NCBI GenBank assembly: GCA_964019165.1
Contig: OZ025273.1
Coordinates: 10,752,279-10,816,278, forward strand
Direction: 5' to 3'
DNA from: Mastigias papua
Lineage: Eukaryota > Cnidaria > Scyphozoa > Rhizostomeae > Mastigiidae
Length of the DNA stretch: 64,000 bases
Under the pieces are notes generated by a model. That model made no database searches. It was not told where the DNA came from and saw only the letters and a list, made by a program, of their open reading frames with translations. Both the position numbers and the translations under genes were made by a program. Position 1 is the stretch's first letter; each line of letters opens with the position of its first letter. Shown one piece after another: positions 47,552 through 62,811 of this stretch.

Positions 47552-50500
47552 ATGGATCATTTTTCAATCTGCAATCAAAATCAATCAATTTCAAATTTGG
47601 TCATGTTTCACCATAATACCAAGGCTATAGCCTTACTTTATGGCCAAAAATCGCTGATTTGGATCACTTTTCAATCTGCAATCAAAATCAATCAATTTCA
47701 AATTTGGTCATTTTTCACCAAACTACCAAGGCTATAGCCTTACTTTTTGGCCAAAAATCGCTGATTTGGATCACTTTTCAATCTGCAATCAAAATCAATC
47801 AATTTCAAACTTGGTCATTTTTCACCAAAATACCAAAACTATAGCCTTACTTTTTGGCCAAAAATCGCTGATGTGGATCACTTTTCAATCTGCAATCAAA
47901 ATCAATCAATGTCAAATTTGGTCATTTTTCACCAAAATACCAAGGCTATAGCCTTACTTTTTGGCCAAAATTCGCTGATTTGGATCACTTTTCAATCTGC
48001 AATCAACATCAATCAATTTCAGTTTAGGTCATTTGTCGCTCATTTGCGGGCAAAATACCAAGGCTCTAGCCTTACTTTTTCGCCAAAACTCGCTGATTTG
48101 GATCACTTTTCAATCTTGCAATCAAACTCAATCAATTTCAAATTTGGTCATTTTTCACCATAATACCAAGGCAATAGCCTTACTTTTTCGCCAAAAATCG
48201 CTGATTTGGATCACTTTTCAATCTGCAATCAAAATCAATCAATTTCAAATTTGGTCATTTTTCACCAAAATACCAAGGCTATAGCCTTACTTTTTGGCCA
48301 AAAATCGCTGATTTGGATCACTTTTCAATCTGCAATCAAAATCAATCAATTTCAAATTTGGTCATTTTTCACCAAAATACCAAGGCTATAGCCTTACTGT
48401 TTGGCCAAAAATCGCTGATTTGGATCACTTGTCAGTCTGCAATCAAAGTCAATCAATTTCAAATTGGGTCATTTTTCACCAAAATACCAAGGCTATAGCC
48501 TTACTTTTTGGCCAAAAATCGCTGATTTGGATCACTTTTCAATCTGCAATCAAACTCACTCCATTTCAAATTTGGTCATTTTTCACCAAATTACCAAGGC
48601 TATAGCCTTACTTTTTGGCCAAAAATCGCTGATTTGGATCACTTTTCAATCTGCAATCAAAATCAATCATTTCAAATTTGGTCATTTTTCACCAAAATAC
48701 CAAGGCTATAGCCTTACTTTTTGGCCAAAAATCGCTGATTTGGATCACTTTTCAATCTGCAATCAAAATCAATCAATTTCAATTTACGTCATTTGTCGCT
48801 CAGTTGCGGGCAAGATACCAAGGCTATAGCCTTACTTTTTGGCCAAAAATCGCTGATTTGGATCACTTTTCAATCTGCAATCAAAATCAATCAATTTCAA
48901 ATTTGGTCATTTTTCACCAAAATACTAAGGCTATAGCCTTACTTTTTGGCCAAAAATCGCTGATATGGATCACTTTTCAATCTGCAATCAAAATCAATCA
49001 ATTTCAAATTTGGTCATGTTTCACCATAATACCAAGGCTATAGCCTTACTTTATGGCCAAAAATCGCTGATTTGGATCACTTTTCAATCTGCAATCAAAA
49101 TCAATCAATTTCAAATTTGGTCATTTTTCACCAAACTACCAAGGCTATAGCCTTACTTTTTGGCCAAAACTCGCTGATTTGGATCACTTTTCAATCTGCA
49201 ATCAAAATCAATCAATTTCAAACTTGGTCATTTTTCACCAAAATACCAAAACTATAGCCTTACTTTTTGGCCAAAAATCGCTAATGTGGATCACTTTTCA
49301 ATCTGCAATCAAAATCAATCAATGTCAAATTTGGTCATTTTTCACCAAAATACCAAGGCTATAGCCTTACTTTTTGGCCAAAATTCGCTGATTTGGATCA
49401 CTTTTCAATCTGCAATCAACATCAATCAATTTCAGTTTAGGTCATTTGTCGCTCATTTGCGGGGAAAATACCAAGGCTATAGCCTTACTTTTTCGCCAAA
49501 ACTCGCTGATTTGGATCACTTTTCAATCTTGCAATCAAACTCAATCAATTTCAAATTTGGTCATTTTTCACCATAATACCAAGGCAATAGCCTTACTTTT
49601 TCGCCAAAAATCGCTGATTTGGATCACTTTTCAATCTGCAATCAAAATCAATCAATTTCAAATTTGGTCATTTTTCACCAAAATACCAAGGCTATAGCCT
49701 TACTTTTTGGCCAAAAATCGCTGATTTGGATCACTTTTCAGTCTGCAATCAAAGTCAATCAATTTCAAATTTGGTCATTTTTCACCAAAATACCAAGGCT
49801 ATAGCCTTACTTTATGGCCAAAAATCGCTGATTTGGATCACTTTTCAATCTGCAATCAAAATCAATCAATTTCAAATTTGGTCATTTTTCACCAAACTAC
49901 CAAGGCTATAGCCTTACTTTTTGGCCAAAAATCGCTGATTTGGATCACTTTTCAATCTGCAATCAAAATCAATCAATTTCAAACTTGGTCATTTTTCACC
50001 AAAATACCAAAACTATAGCCTTACTTTTTGGCCAAAAATCGCTGATGTGGATCACTTTTCAATCTGCAATCAAAATCAATCAATGTCAAATTTGGTCATT
50101 TTTCACCAAAATACCAAGGCTATAGCCTTACTTTTTGGCCAAAATTCGCTGATTTGGATCACTTTTCAATCTGCAATCAACAGCAATCAATTTCAGTTTA
50201 GGTCATTTGTCGCTCATTTGCGGGCAAAATACCAAGGCTCTAGCCTTACTTTTTCGCCAAAACTCGCTGATTTGGATCACTTTTCAATCTTGCAATCAAA
50301 CTCAATCAATTTCAAATTTGGTCATTTTTCACCATAATACCAAGGCAATAGCCTTACTTTTTCGCCAAAAATCGCTGATTTGGATCACTTTTCAATCTGC
50401 AATCAAAATCAATCAATTTCAAATTTGGTCATTTTTCACCAAAATACCAAGGCTATAGCCTTACTTTTTGGCCAAAAATCGCTGATTTGGATCACTTTTC

Positions 50501-52060
50501 AATCTGCAATCAAAATCAATCAATTTCAAATTTGGTCATTTTTCACCAAAATACCAAGGCTATAGCCTTACTTTTTGGCCAAAAATCGCTGATTTGGATC
50601 ACTTTTCAGTCTGCAATCAAAGTCAATCAATTTCAAATTGGGTCATTTTTCACCAAAATACCAAGGCTATAGCCTTACTTTTTGGCCAAAAATCGCTGAT
50701 TTGGATCACTTTTCAATCTGCAATCAAACTCACTCCATTTCAAATTTGGTCATTTTTCACCAAATTACCAAGGCTATAGCCTTACTTTTTGGCCAAAAAT
50801 CGCTGATTTGGATCACTTTTCAATCTGCAATCAAAATCAATCAATTTCAAATTTGGTCATTTTTCACCAAAATACCAAGGCTATAGCCTTACTTTTTGGC
50901 CAAAAATCGCTGATTTGGATCACTTTTCAATCTGCAATCAAAATCAATCAATTTCAATTTACGTCATTTGTCGCTCAGTTGCGGGCAAGATACCAAGGCT
51001 ATAGCCTTACTTTTTGGCCAAAAATCGCTGATTTGGATCACTTTTCAATCTGCAATCAAAATCAATCAATTTCAAATTTGGTCATTTTTCACCAAAATAC
51101 TAAGGCTATAGCCTTACTTTTTGGCCAAAAATCGCTGATATGGATCACTTTTCAATCTGCAATCAAAATCAATCAATTTCAAATTTGGTCATGTTTCACC
51201 ATAATACCAAGGCTATAGCCTTACTTTATGGCCAAAAATCGCTGATTTGGATCACTTTTCAATCTGCAATCAAAATCAATCAATTTCAAATTTGGTCATT
51301 TTTCACCAAACTACCAAGGCTATAGCCTTACTTTTTGGCCAAAACTCGCTGATTTGGATCACTTTTCAATCTGCAATCAAAATCAATCAATTTCAAACTT
51401 GGTCATTTTTCACCAAAATACCAAAACTATAGCCTTACTTTTTGGCCAAAAATCGCTAATGTGGATCACTTTTCAATCTGCAATCAAAATCAATCAATGT
51501 CAAATTTGGTCATTTTTCACCAAAATACCAAGGCTATAGCCTTACTTTTTGGCCAAAATTCGCTGATTTGGATCACTTTTCAATCTGCAATCAACATCAA
51601 TCAATTTCAGTTTAGGTCATTTGTCGCTCATTTGCGGGCAAAATACCAAGGCTATAGCCTTACTTTTTCGCCAAAACTCGCTGATTTGGATCACTTTTCA
51701 ATCTTGCAATCAAACTCAATCAATTTCAAATTTGGTCATTTTTCACCATAATACCAAGGCAATAGCCTTACTTTTTCGCCAAAAATCGCTGATTTGGATC
51801 ACTTTTCAATCTGCAATCAAAATCAATCAATTTCAAATTTGGTCATTTTTCACCAAAATACCAAGGCTATAGCCTTACTTTTTGGCCAAAAATCGCTGAT
51901 TTGGATCACTTTTCAGTCTGCAATCAAAGTCAATCAATTTCAAATTTGGTCATTTTTCACCAAAATACCAAGGCTATAGCCTTACTTTATGGCCAAAAAT
52001 CGCTGATTTGGATCACTTTTCAATCTGCAATCAAAATCAATCAAATTCAATTTAGGTCAT
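47552..52060 (+). repeat. Higher-order repeats of 13 (1414 bp) and 7 (761 bp) monomers
   Basis: A marker monomer with ACCAAAACTATAGCC in place of ACCAAGGCTATAGCC occurs near 47833, 49246, 50007 and 51421, that is at steps of 1413, 761 and 1414 bp. Neighbouring variants follow it in the same order: CATTTGCGGG 118-mer, 108-mer, TCAAACTCACTCCATTTC, CAGTTGCGGGCAAGATACC. The 1-bp shortfall of the first step is a single-base deletion near 48669. Confidence 0.88.
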
Positions 52061-52447
52061 TTGTCGCTCAGTTGCGGGCAAAATACCAAGGCTATAGCCT
52101 TACTTTTTCGCCAAAACTCGCTGATTTGGATCACTTTTCAATCTTGCAATCAAAATCAATCAATTTCAAATTTGGTCATTTTTCACCAAAATACCAAGGC
52201 TATAGCCTTACTTTTTGGCCAAAAATCGCTGATTTGGATCACTTTTCAATGTGCAATCAAAATCAATCAATTTCAAATTTGGTCATTTTTCACCAAAATA
52301 CCAAGGCTATAGCCTTACTTTTTGGCCAAAAATCGCTGATTTGGATCACTTTTCAATCTGCAATCAAAATCAATCAAATTCAAATTTGGTCATTTTTCAC
52401 CAAAATACCAAGGCTATAGCCTTACTTTTTGGCCAAACATCGCTGAT

Positions 52448-53753
52448 TTGGATCACTTTTCAATCTGCAATCAAAATCAATCAATTTCAAAGTTGGTCAT
52501 TTTTCACCATAATACCAAGGCTATAGCCTTACTTTTTGGCCAAAAATCGCTGATTTGGATCACTTTTCAATCTGCAATCAAAATCAATCAATTTCAAATT
52601 TGGTCATTTTTCACCAAAATACCAAGGCTATAGCCTTACTTTTTGGCCAAAAATCGCTGATTTGGATCACTTTTCAATCTGCAATCAAAATCAATCAAAT
52701 TCAATTTAGGTCATTTGTCGCTCAGTTGCGGGCAAAATACCAAGGCTATAGCCTTACTTTTTCGCCAAAACTCGCTGATTTGGGTCACATTTCAATCTGC
52801 AATCAAAATCATTCAATTTCAAATTTGGTCATTTTTCACCAAAATACCAAGGCTATAGCCTTACTTTTTCTCCAAAACTCGCTGATTTGGATCACATTTC
52901 AATCTGCAATCAAAATCAATCATTTTCAAATTTGGTCATTTTTCACCAAAATACCAAGGCTATAACCTTACTTTTTCGCCAAACATCGCTGAGTTGGATC
53001 ACTTTCCAATCTGCAATCAAAATCAATCAATTTCAAATTTGGTCATTTTTCACCAAAATACCAAGGCTATAGCCTTACTTTTTGGCCAAAGATCGCTGAT
53101 TTGGATCACTTTTCAATCTGCAATCAAAATCAATCAATTTCAAAGTTGGTCATTTTTCACCATAATACCAAGGCTATAGCCTTACTTTTTGGCCAAAAAT
53201 CGCTGATTTGGATCACTTTTCAATCTGCAATCAAAATCAATCAATTTCAAATTTGGTCATTTTTCACCAAAATACCAAGGCTATAGCCTTACTTTTTGGC
53301 CAAAAATCGCTGATTTGGATCACTTTTCAATCTGCAATCAAAATCAATCAAATTCAATTTAGGTCATTTGTCGCTCAGTTGCGGGCAAAATACCAAGGCT
53401 ATAGCCTTACTTTTTCGCCAAAACTCGCTGATTTGGGTCACATTTCAATCTGCAATCAAAATCATTCAATTTCAAATTTGGTCATTTTTCACCAAAATAC
53501 CAAGGCTATAGCCTTACTTTTTCTCCAAAACTCGCTGATTTGGATCACATTTCAATCTGCAATCAAAATCAATCATTTTCAAATTTGGTCATTTTTCACC
53601 AAAATACCAAGGCTATAACCTTACTTTTTCGCCAAACATCGCTGAGTTGGATCACTTTCCAATCTGCAATCAAAATCAATCAATTTCAAATTTGGTCATT
53701 TTTCACCAAAATACCAAGGCTATAGCCTTACTTTTTGGCCAAATATCGCTGAT
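52448..53753 (+). repeat. Higher-order repeat: 6 monomers (653 bp) x 2
   Basis: Blocks starting at 52448 and 53101 share the order TTTCAAAGTTGG, 118-mer, GATTTGGGTCACATTTC, TTTTTCTCCAAAACTCGC, CTATAACCTTAC and CTGAGTTGGATCACTTTCC. A third related block lies 6 kb to the left, at about 46460-47190, with a few differences. Confidence 0.88.
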
Positions 53754-56700
53754 TTGGATCACTTTTCAATCTGCAATTAATATCAATCAATTTCAAATTT
53801 GGTCATTTGTCACCAAAATACCAAGGCTATAGCCTTACTTTTTGGCCAAATATCGCTGAGTTGGATCACTTTTCAATCTGCAATCAAAATCAATGAATTT
53901 CAAATTTGGTCATTTGTCGCCAAAATACCAAGGCTATAGCTTTACTTTTTGGGCAAAAATCGCTGATTTGGATCACTTTTCAATCTGCAATCAAAATCAA
54001 TCAATTTCAAATTTGGTCATTTTTCACCAAAATACCAAGGCTATAGCCTTACTGTTTGGCCAAACATCGCTGATTTGGATCACTTTTCAATCTGCAATCA
54101 AAATCAATCAATTTCAAATTTGGTCATTTTTCACCAAAATACCAAGGCTATAGCCTTACTCTTTGGCCAAATATCGCTGAGTTGGATCACTTTTCAATCT
54201 GCAATCAAAATCAATCAATTTCAAATTTGGTCATTTTTCGCCAAAATACCAAGGCTATAGCCTTACTTTTTGGCCAAAAATCGCTGATTTGGATCACTTT
54301 TCAATCTGCAATCAAAATCAATCAATTTCAAATTTGGTCATTTTTCACCAAAACACCAAGGCTATAGCCTTACGCTTTGGCCAGAAATCGCTGATTTGGA
54401 TCACTTTTCAATCTGCAATCAAAATCAATCAATTTCAAATGTGGTCATTTTTCACCAAAATACCAAGGCTATAGCCTTACTTTTTGGCCAAAAATCGCTG
54501 ATTTGGATCACTTTTCAATCTGCAATCAAAATCAATCAATTTCAAATTTGGTCATTTTTCACCAAAATACCAAGGCTATAGCCTTACTTTTTGGCCAAAA
54601 ATCGCTGATTTGGATCACTTTTCAATCTGCAATCAAAATCAATCAATTTCAAATTTGGTCATTTTTCACCAAAATACCAAGGCTATAGCCTTACTTTTTG
54701 GCCAAAAATCGCTGATTTGGATCACTTTTCAATCTGCAATCAAAATCAATCAATTTCAAATTTGGTCATTTTTCACCAAAATACCAAGGCTATAGCCTTA
54801 CTTTTTGGCCAAACATCGCTGATTTGGATCACTTTTCAATCTGCAATTAAAATCAATCAGTTTCAAAGTTGGTCATTTTTCACCAAAATACCAAGGCTAT
54901 AGCCTTACTTTATGGCCAAAAATCGCTGATTTGGATCACTTTTCAATCTGCAATCAAAATCAATCAATTTCAAATTTGGTCATTTTTCATCAAAATACCA
55001 AGGCTATCGCCTTACTTTTTGGCCAAAAGTCGCTGATTTGGATCACTTTTCAATCTGCAATCAAAATCAATCAATTTCAAATTTGGTCATTTGTCATCAT
55101 AATACCAAGGCTATAGCCTTACTTTTTGGCCAAATATCTCTGATTTGGATCACTTTTCAATCTGCAATCAAAATCAATCAATTTCAATTTACGTCATTTG
55201 TCGCTCAGTTGCGGGCAAGATACCAAGGCTATAGCCTTACTTTTTGGCCAAAAATCGCTGATTTGGATCACATTTCAATCTGCAATCAAAATCAATCAAT
55301 TTCAAATTTGGTCATTTTTCACCAAAATACCAAGGCTATAGCCTTACTTTTTGGCCAAAAATCGCTGATATGGATCACTTTTCAATCTGCAATCAAAATC
55401 AATCAATTTCAAATTTGGTCATGTTTCACCATAATACCAAGGCTATAGCCTTACTTTATGGCCAAAAATCGCTGATTTGGATCACTTTTCAATCTGCAAT
55501 CAAAATCAATCAATTTCAAATTTGGTCATTTTTCACCAAACTACCAAGGCTATAGCCTTACTTTTTGGCCAAAAATCGCTGATTTGGATCACTTTTCAAT
55601 CTGCAATCAAAATCAATCAATTTCAAACTTGGTCATTTTTCACCAAAATACCAAAACTATAGCCTTACTTTTTGGCCAAAAATCGCTGATGTGGATCACT
55701 TTTCAATCTGCAATCAAAATCAATCAATGTCAAATTTGGTCATTTTTCACCAAAATACCAAGGCTATAGCCTTACTTTTTGGCCACAAATCGCTGATTTG
55801 GATCACTTTTCAATCTGCAATCAAAATCAATCAATTTCAAATTTGGTCATTTTTCACCAAAATACCAAGGCTATAGCCTTACTTTTTGGCCAAAAATCGC
55901 TGATTTGGATCACTTTTCAATCTGCAATCAAAATCAATCAATTTCAAATTTGGTCATTTTTCACCAAAATACCAAGGCTATAGCCTTACTTTTTGGCCAA
56001 AAATCGCTGATTTGGATCACTTTTCAATCTGCAATCAAAATCAATCAATTTCAAATTTGGTCATTTTTCACCAAAATACCAAGGCTATAGCCTTACTTTT
56101 TGGCCAAAAATCGCTGATTTGGATCACTTTTCAATCTGCAATTAAAATCAATCAGTTTCAAAGTTGGTCATTTTTCACCAAAATACCAAGGCTATAGCCT
56201 TACTTTATGGCCAAAAATCGCTGATTTGGATCACTTTTCAATCTGCAATCAAAATCAATCAATTTCAAATTTGGTCATTTTTCATCAAAATACCAAGGCT
56301 ATAGCCTTACTTTTTGGCCAAAAATCGCTGATTTGGATCACTTTTCAATCTGCAATCAAAATCAATCAATTTCAAATTTGGTCATTTGTCATCATAATAC
56401 CAAGGCTATAGCCTTACTTTTTAGCCAAATATCTCTGATTTGGATCACTTTTCAATCTGCAATCAAAATCAATCAATTTCAAATTTGGTCATTTTTCACC
56501 AAAATACCAAGGCTATAGCCTTACTTTTTGGCCAAAAATCGCTGATTTGGATCACTTTTCAATCTGCAATCAAAATCAATCAATTTCAAATTTGGTCATT
56601 TTTCACCAAAATACCAAGGCTATAGCCTTACTTTTTGGCCAAAAATCGCTGATTTGGATCACTTTTCAATCTGCAATCAAAATCAATCAATGTCAAATTT

Positions 56701-59062
56701 GGTCATTTTTCACCAAAATACCAAGGCTATAGCCTTACTTTGTGGCCAAAAATCGCTGATTTGGATCACTTTTCAATCTGCAATTAAAATCAATCAGTTT
56801 CAAAGTTGGTCATTTTTCACCAAAATACCAAGGCTATAGCCTTACTTTATGGCCAAAAATCGCTGATTTGGATCACTTTTCAATCTGCAATCAAAATCAA
56901 TCAATTTCAAATTTGGTCATTTTTCATCAAAATACCAAGGCTATAGCCTTACTTTTTGGCCAAAAGTCGCTGATTTGGATCACTTTTCAATCTGCAATCA
57001 AAATCAATCAATTTCAAATTTGGTCATTTGTCATCATAATACCAAGGCTATAGCCTTACTTTTTGGCCAAATATCTCTGATTTGGATCACTTTTCAATCT
57101 GCAATCAAAATCAATCAATTTCAATTTACGTCATTTGTCGCTCAGTTGCGGGCAAGATACCAAGGCTATAGCCTTACTTTATGGCCAAAAATCGCTGATT
57201 TGGATCACTTTTCAATCTGCAATCAAAATCAATGAATTTCAAATTTGGTCATTTTTCACCAAACTACCAAGGCTATAGCCTTACTTTTTGGCCAAAAATC
57301 GCTGATTTGGATCACTTTTCAATCTGCAATCAAAATCAATCAATTTCAAACTTGGTCATTTTTCACCAAAATACCAAGGCTATAGCCTTACTTTTTGGCC
57401 AAAAATCGCTGATGTGGATCACTTTTCAATCTGCAATCAAAATCAATCAATGTCAAAATTGGTCATTTTTCACCAAAATACCAAGGCTATAGCCTTACTT
57501 TTTGGCCAAAATTCGCTGATTTGGATCACTTTTCAATCTGCAATCAACATCAATCAATTTCAGTTTAGGTCATTTGTCGCTCATTTGCGGGCAATATACC
57601 AAGGCTATAGCCTTACTTTTTCGCCAAAACTCGCTGATTTGGATCACATTTCAATCTGCAATCAAACTCAATCAATTTCAAATTTGGTCATTTTTCACCA
57701 AAATACCAAGGCAATAGCCCTACTTTTTGGCCAAAAATCGCTGATTTGGATCACTTTTCAATCTGCAATTAAAATCAATCAGTTTCAAAGTTGGTCATTT
57801 TTCACCAAAATACCAAGGCTATAGCCTTACTTTTTGGCCAAAAGTCGCTGATTTGGATCACTTTTCAATCTGCAATCAAAATCAATCAATTTCAAATTTG
57901 GTCATTTGTCATCATAATACCAAGGCTATAGCCTTACTTTTTGGCCAAATATCTCTGATTTGGATCACTTTTCAATCTGCAATCAAAATCAATCAATTTC
58001 AATTTACGTCATTTGTCGCTCAGTTGCGGGCAAGATACCAAGGCTATAGCCTTACTTTTTGGCCAAAAATCGCTGATTTGGATCACATTTCAATCTGCAA
58101 TCAAAATCAATCAATTTCAAATTTGGTCATTTGTCATCATAATACCAAGGCTATAGCCTTACTTTTTGGCCAAATATCTCTGATTTGGATCACTTTTCAA
58201 TCTGCAATCAAAATCAATCAATTTCAATTTACGTCATTTGTCGCTCAGTTGCGGGCAAGATACCAAGGCTATAGCCTTACTTTTTGGCCAAAAATCGCTG
58301 ATTTGGATCACATTTCAATCTGCAATCAAAATCAATCAATTTCAAATTTGGTCATTTTTCACCAAAATACTAAGGCTATAGCCTTACTTTTTGGCCAAAA
58401 ATCGCTGATATGGATCACTTTTCAATCTGCAATCAAAATCAATCAATTTCAAATTTGGTCATTTTTCACCAAAATACCAAGGCTATAGCCTTACTTTATG
58501 GCCAAAAATCGCTGATTTGGATCACTTTTCAATCTGCAATCAAAATCAATCAATTTCAAATTTGGTCATTTTTCACCAAACTACCAAGGCTATAGCCTTA
58601 CTTTTTGGCCAAAAATCGCTGATTTGGATCACTTGTCAATCTGCAATCAAAATCAATCAATTTCAAACTTGGTCATTTTTCACCAAAATACCAAAACTAT
58701 AGCCTTACGTTTTGGCCACAAATCGCTGATGTGGATCACTTTTCAATCTGCAATCAAAATCAATCAATGTCAAATTTGGTCATTTTTCACCAAAATACCA
58801 AGGCTATAGCCTTACTTTTTGGCCAAAATTCGCTGATTTGGATCACTTTTCAATCTGCAATCAACATCAATAAATTTCAGTTTAGGTCATTTGTCGCTCA
58901 TTTGCGGGCAAAATACCAAGGCTATAGCCTTACTTTTTCGCCAAAACTCGCTGATTTGGATCACATTTCAATCTGCAATCAAACTCAATCAATTTCAAAT
59001 TTGGTCATTTTTCACCAAAATACCAAGGCAATAGCCCTACTTTTTCACCAAAACTCGCTGAT

Positions 59063-62000
59063 TTGGATCACATTTCAATCTTTAATCAAAATCAATCAAT
59101 TTCAAATGTGGTCATTTTTCACCAAAATACCAAGGCTATAGCCTTACTTTTTGGCCAAACATCGCTGATTTGGATCACTTTTCAATCTGCAATCAAAATC
59201 AATCAATTTCAAATTTGGTCATTTTGCACCAAAATACCAAGGCTATAGCCTTACTTTTTGGCCAAAAATCGCTGATTTGGACCACTTTTCAATCTGCAAT
59301 CAAAATCAATCAATTTCAAATTTGGTCATTTTTCACCAAAATACCAAGGCTATAGCCTTACTTTTTGGCCAAAAATCGCTGATTTGGATCACTTTTCAAT
59401 CTGCAATCAAAATCAATCAATTTCAAATTTGGTCATTTTTCACCAAAATACCAAGGCTATAGCCTTACTTTATGGCCAAAAATCGCTGATTTGGATCACT
59501 TTTCAATCTGCAATCAAAATCAATCAATTTCAAATTTGGTCATTTTTCACCAAACTACCAAGGCTATAGCCTTACTTTTTGGCCAAAAATCGCTGATTTG
59601 GATCACTTTTCAATCTGCAATCAAAATCAATCAATTTCAAACTTGGTCATTTTTCACCAAAATACCAAAACTATAGCCTTACTTTTTGGCCAAAAATCGC
59701 TGATGTGGATCACTTTTCAATCTGCAATCAAAATCAATCAATGTCAAATTTGGTCATTTTTCACCAAAGTACCAAGGCTATAGCCTTACTTTTTGGCCAA
59801 AATTCGCTGATTTGGATCACTTTTCAATCTGCAATCAACATCAATCAATTTCAGTTTAGGTCATTTGTCGCTCATTTGCGGGCAAAATACCAAGGCTATA
59901 GCCTTACTTTTTCGCCAACACTCGCTGATTTGGATCACATTTCAATCTGCAATCAAACTCAATCAATTTCAAATTTGGTCATTTTTCACCAAAATACCAA
60001 GGCAATAGCCCTACTTTTTCGCCAAAACTCGCTGATTTGGATCACATTTCAATCTTTAATCAAAATCAATCAATTTCAAATGTGGTCATTTTTCACCAAA
60101 ATACCAAGGCTATAGCCTTACTTTTTGGCCAAACATCGCTGATTTGGATCACTTTTCAATCTGCAATCAAAATCAATCAATTTCAAATTTGGTCATTTTG
60201 CACCAAAATACCAAGGCTATAGCCTTACTTTTTGGCCAAAAATCGCTGATTTGGACCACTTTTCAATCTGCAATCAAAATCAATCAATTTCAACTGTGGT
60301 CATTTTTCACCAAAACACCAAGGCTATAGCCTTACTTTTTGGCCAAAACTCGCTGATTTGGATCACATTTCAATCTGCAATCACAATCAATCAATTTCAA
60401 ATTTGGTCATTTTTCACCAAAATACCAAGGCTATAGCCTTACTTTTTCGCTAAAACTCGCTGATTTGGATCACATTTCAATCTGCAATCAAAATCAATCA
60501 ATTTCAAATTTGGTGATTTTTCACCAAAATACTAAGGCTATAGCCTTACTTTTTGGCCAAAAATCGCTGATATGGATCACTTTTCAATCTGCAATCAAAA
60601 TCAATCAATTTCAAATTTGGTCATTTTTCACCAAAATACCAAGGCTATAGCCTTACTTTATGGCCAAAAATCGCTGATTTGGATCACTTTTCAATCTGCA
60701 ATCAAAATCAATCAATTTCAAATTTGGTCATTTTTCACCAAACTACCATGGCTATAGCCTTACTTTTTGGCCAAAAATCGCTGATTTGGATCACTTTTCA
60801 ATCTTCAATCAAAATCAATCAATTTCAAACTTGGTCATTTTTCACCAAAATACCAAAACTATAGCCTTACTTTTTGGCCAAAAATCGCTGATGTGGATCA
60901 CTTTTCAATCTGCAATCAAAATCAATCAATGTCAAATTTGGTCATTTTTCACCAAAATACCAAGGCTATAGCCTTACTTTTTGGCCAAAATTCGCTGATT
61001 TGGATCACTTTTCAATCTGCAATCAACATCAATCAATTTCAGTTTAGGTCATTTGTCGCTCATTTGCGGGGAAAATACCAAGGCTATAGCCTTACTTTTT
61101 CCCCAAAACTCGCTGATTTGGATCACATTTCAATCTGCAATCAAACTCAATCAATTTCAAATTTGGTCATTTTTCACCAAAATACCAAGGCAATAGCCCT
61201 ACTTTTTCGCCAAAACTCGCTGATTTGGATCACATTTCAATCTTTAATCAAAATCAATCAATTTCAAATGTGGTTATTTTTCACCAAAATACCAAGGCTA
61301 TAGCCTTACTTTTTGGCCAAACATCGCTGATTTGGATCACTTTTCAATCTGCAATCAAAATCAATCAATTTCAAATTTGGTCATTTTGCACCAAAATACC
61401 AAGGCTATAGCCTTACTTTTTGGCCAAAAATCGCTGATTTGGATCACTTTTCAATCTGCAATCAAAATCAATCAATTTCAAATTTGGTCATTTTTCACCA
61501 CAATACCAAGGCTATAGCCTTACTTTTTGGCCAAAAATCGCTGATTTGGATCACTTTTCAATCTGCAATCAAAATCAATCAATTTCAAATTTGGTCATTT
61601 TTCACCAAACTACCAAGGCTATAGCCTTACTTTTTGGCCAAAAATCGCTGATTTGGATCACTTTTCAATCTGTAATCAAAATCAATCAATTTCAAACTTG
61701 GTCATTTTTCACCAAAATACCAAAACTATAGCCTTACTTTTTGGCCAAAAATCGCTGATGTGGATCACTTTTCAATCTGCAATCAAAATCAATCAATGTC
61801 AAATTTGGTCATTTTTCACCAAAATACCAAGGCTATAGCCTTACTTTTTGGCCAAAATTCGCTGATTTGGATCACTTTTCAATCTGCAATCAACATCAAT
61901 CAATTTCAGTTTAGGTCATTTGTCGCTCATTTGCGGGCAAAATACCAAGGCTATAGCCTTACTTTTTCGCCAAAACTCGCTGATTTGGATCACATTTCAA

Positions 62001-62811
62001 TCTGCAATCAAACTCAATCAATTTCAAATTTGGTCATTTTTCACCCAAATACCAAGGCAATAGCCCTACTTTTTCGCCAAAACTCGCTGATTTGGATCAC
62101 ATTTCAATCTTTAATCAAAATCAATCAATTTCAAATGTGGTCATTTTTCACCAAAATACCAAGGCTATAGCCTTACTTTTTGGCCAAACATCGCTGATTT
62201 GGATCACTTTTCAATCTGCAATCAAAATCAATCAATTTCAAATTTGGTCATTTTGCACCAAAATACCAAGGCTATAGCCTTACTTTTTGGCCAAAAATCG
62301 CTGATTTGGACCACTTTTCAATCTGCAATCAAAATCAATCAATTTCAAATTTGGTCATTTTTCACCACAATACCAAGGCTATAGCCTTACTTTTTGGCCA
62401 AAAATCGCTGATTTGGATCACTTTTCAATCTGCAATCAAAATCAATCAATTTCAAATGTGGTCATTTTTCACCAAAACACCAAGGCTATAGCCTTACTTT
62501 TTCGCCAAAACTCGCTGATTTGGATCACATTTCAATCTGCAATCAAACTCAATCAATTTCAAATTTGGTCATTTTTCACCCAAATACCAAGGCAATAGCC
62601 CTACTTTTTCGCCAAAACTCGCTGATTTGGATCACATTTCAATCTTTAATCAAAATCAATCAATTTCAAATGTGGTCATTTTTCACCAAAATACCAAGGC
62701 TATAGCCTTACTTTTTGGCCAAAAATCGCTGATTTGGACCACTGTTCAATCTGCAATCAAAATCAATCAATTTCAAATTTGGTCATTTTTCACCACAATA
62801 CCAAGGCTATA
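59063..62811 (+). repeat. Higher-order repeats of 9, 11, 8 and 5 monomers
   Basis: The marker CAATCTTTAATCAAAATC (a Phe-Asn reading in the shadow ORF) begins blocks at 59063, 60037, 61225, 62092 and 62627, at steps of 974, 1188, 867 and 535 bp. These equal 9, 11 and 8 monomers that include one 118-mer each, and 5 plain monomers. The blocks are alike in order but have gained or lost whole monomers. Confidence 0.88.
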
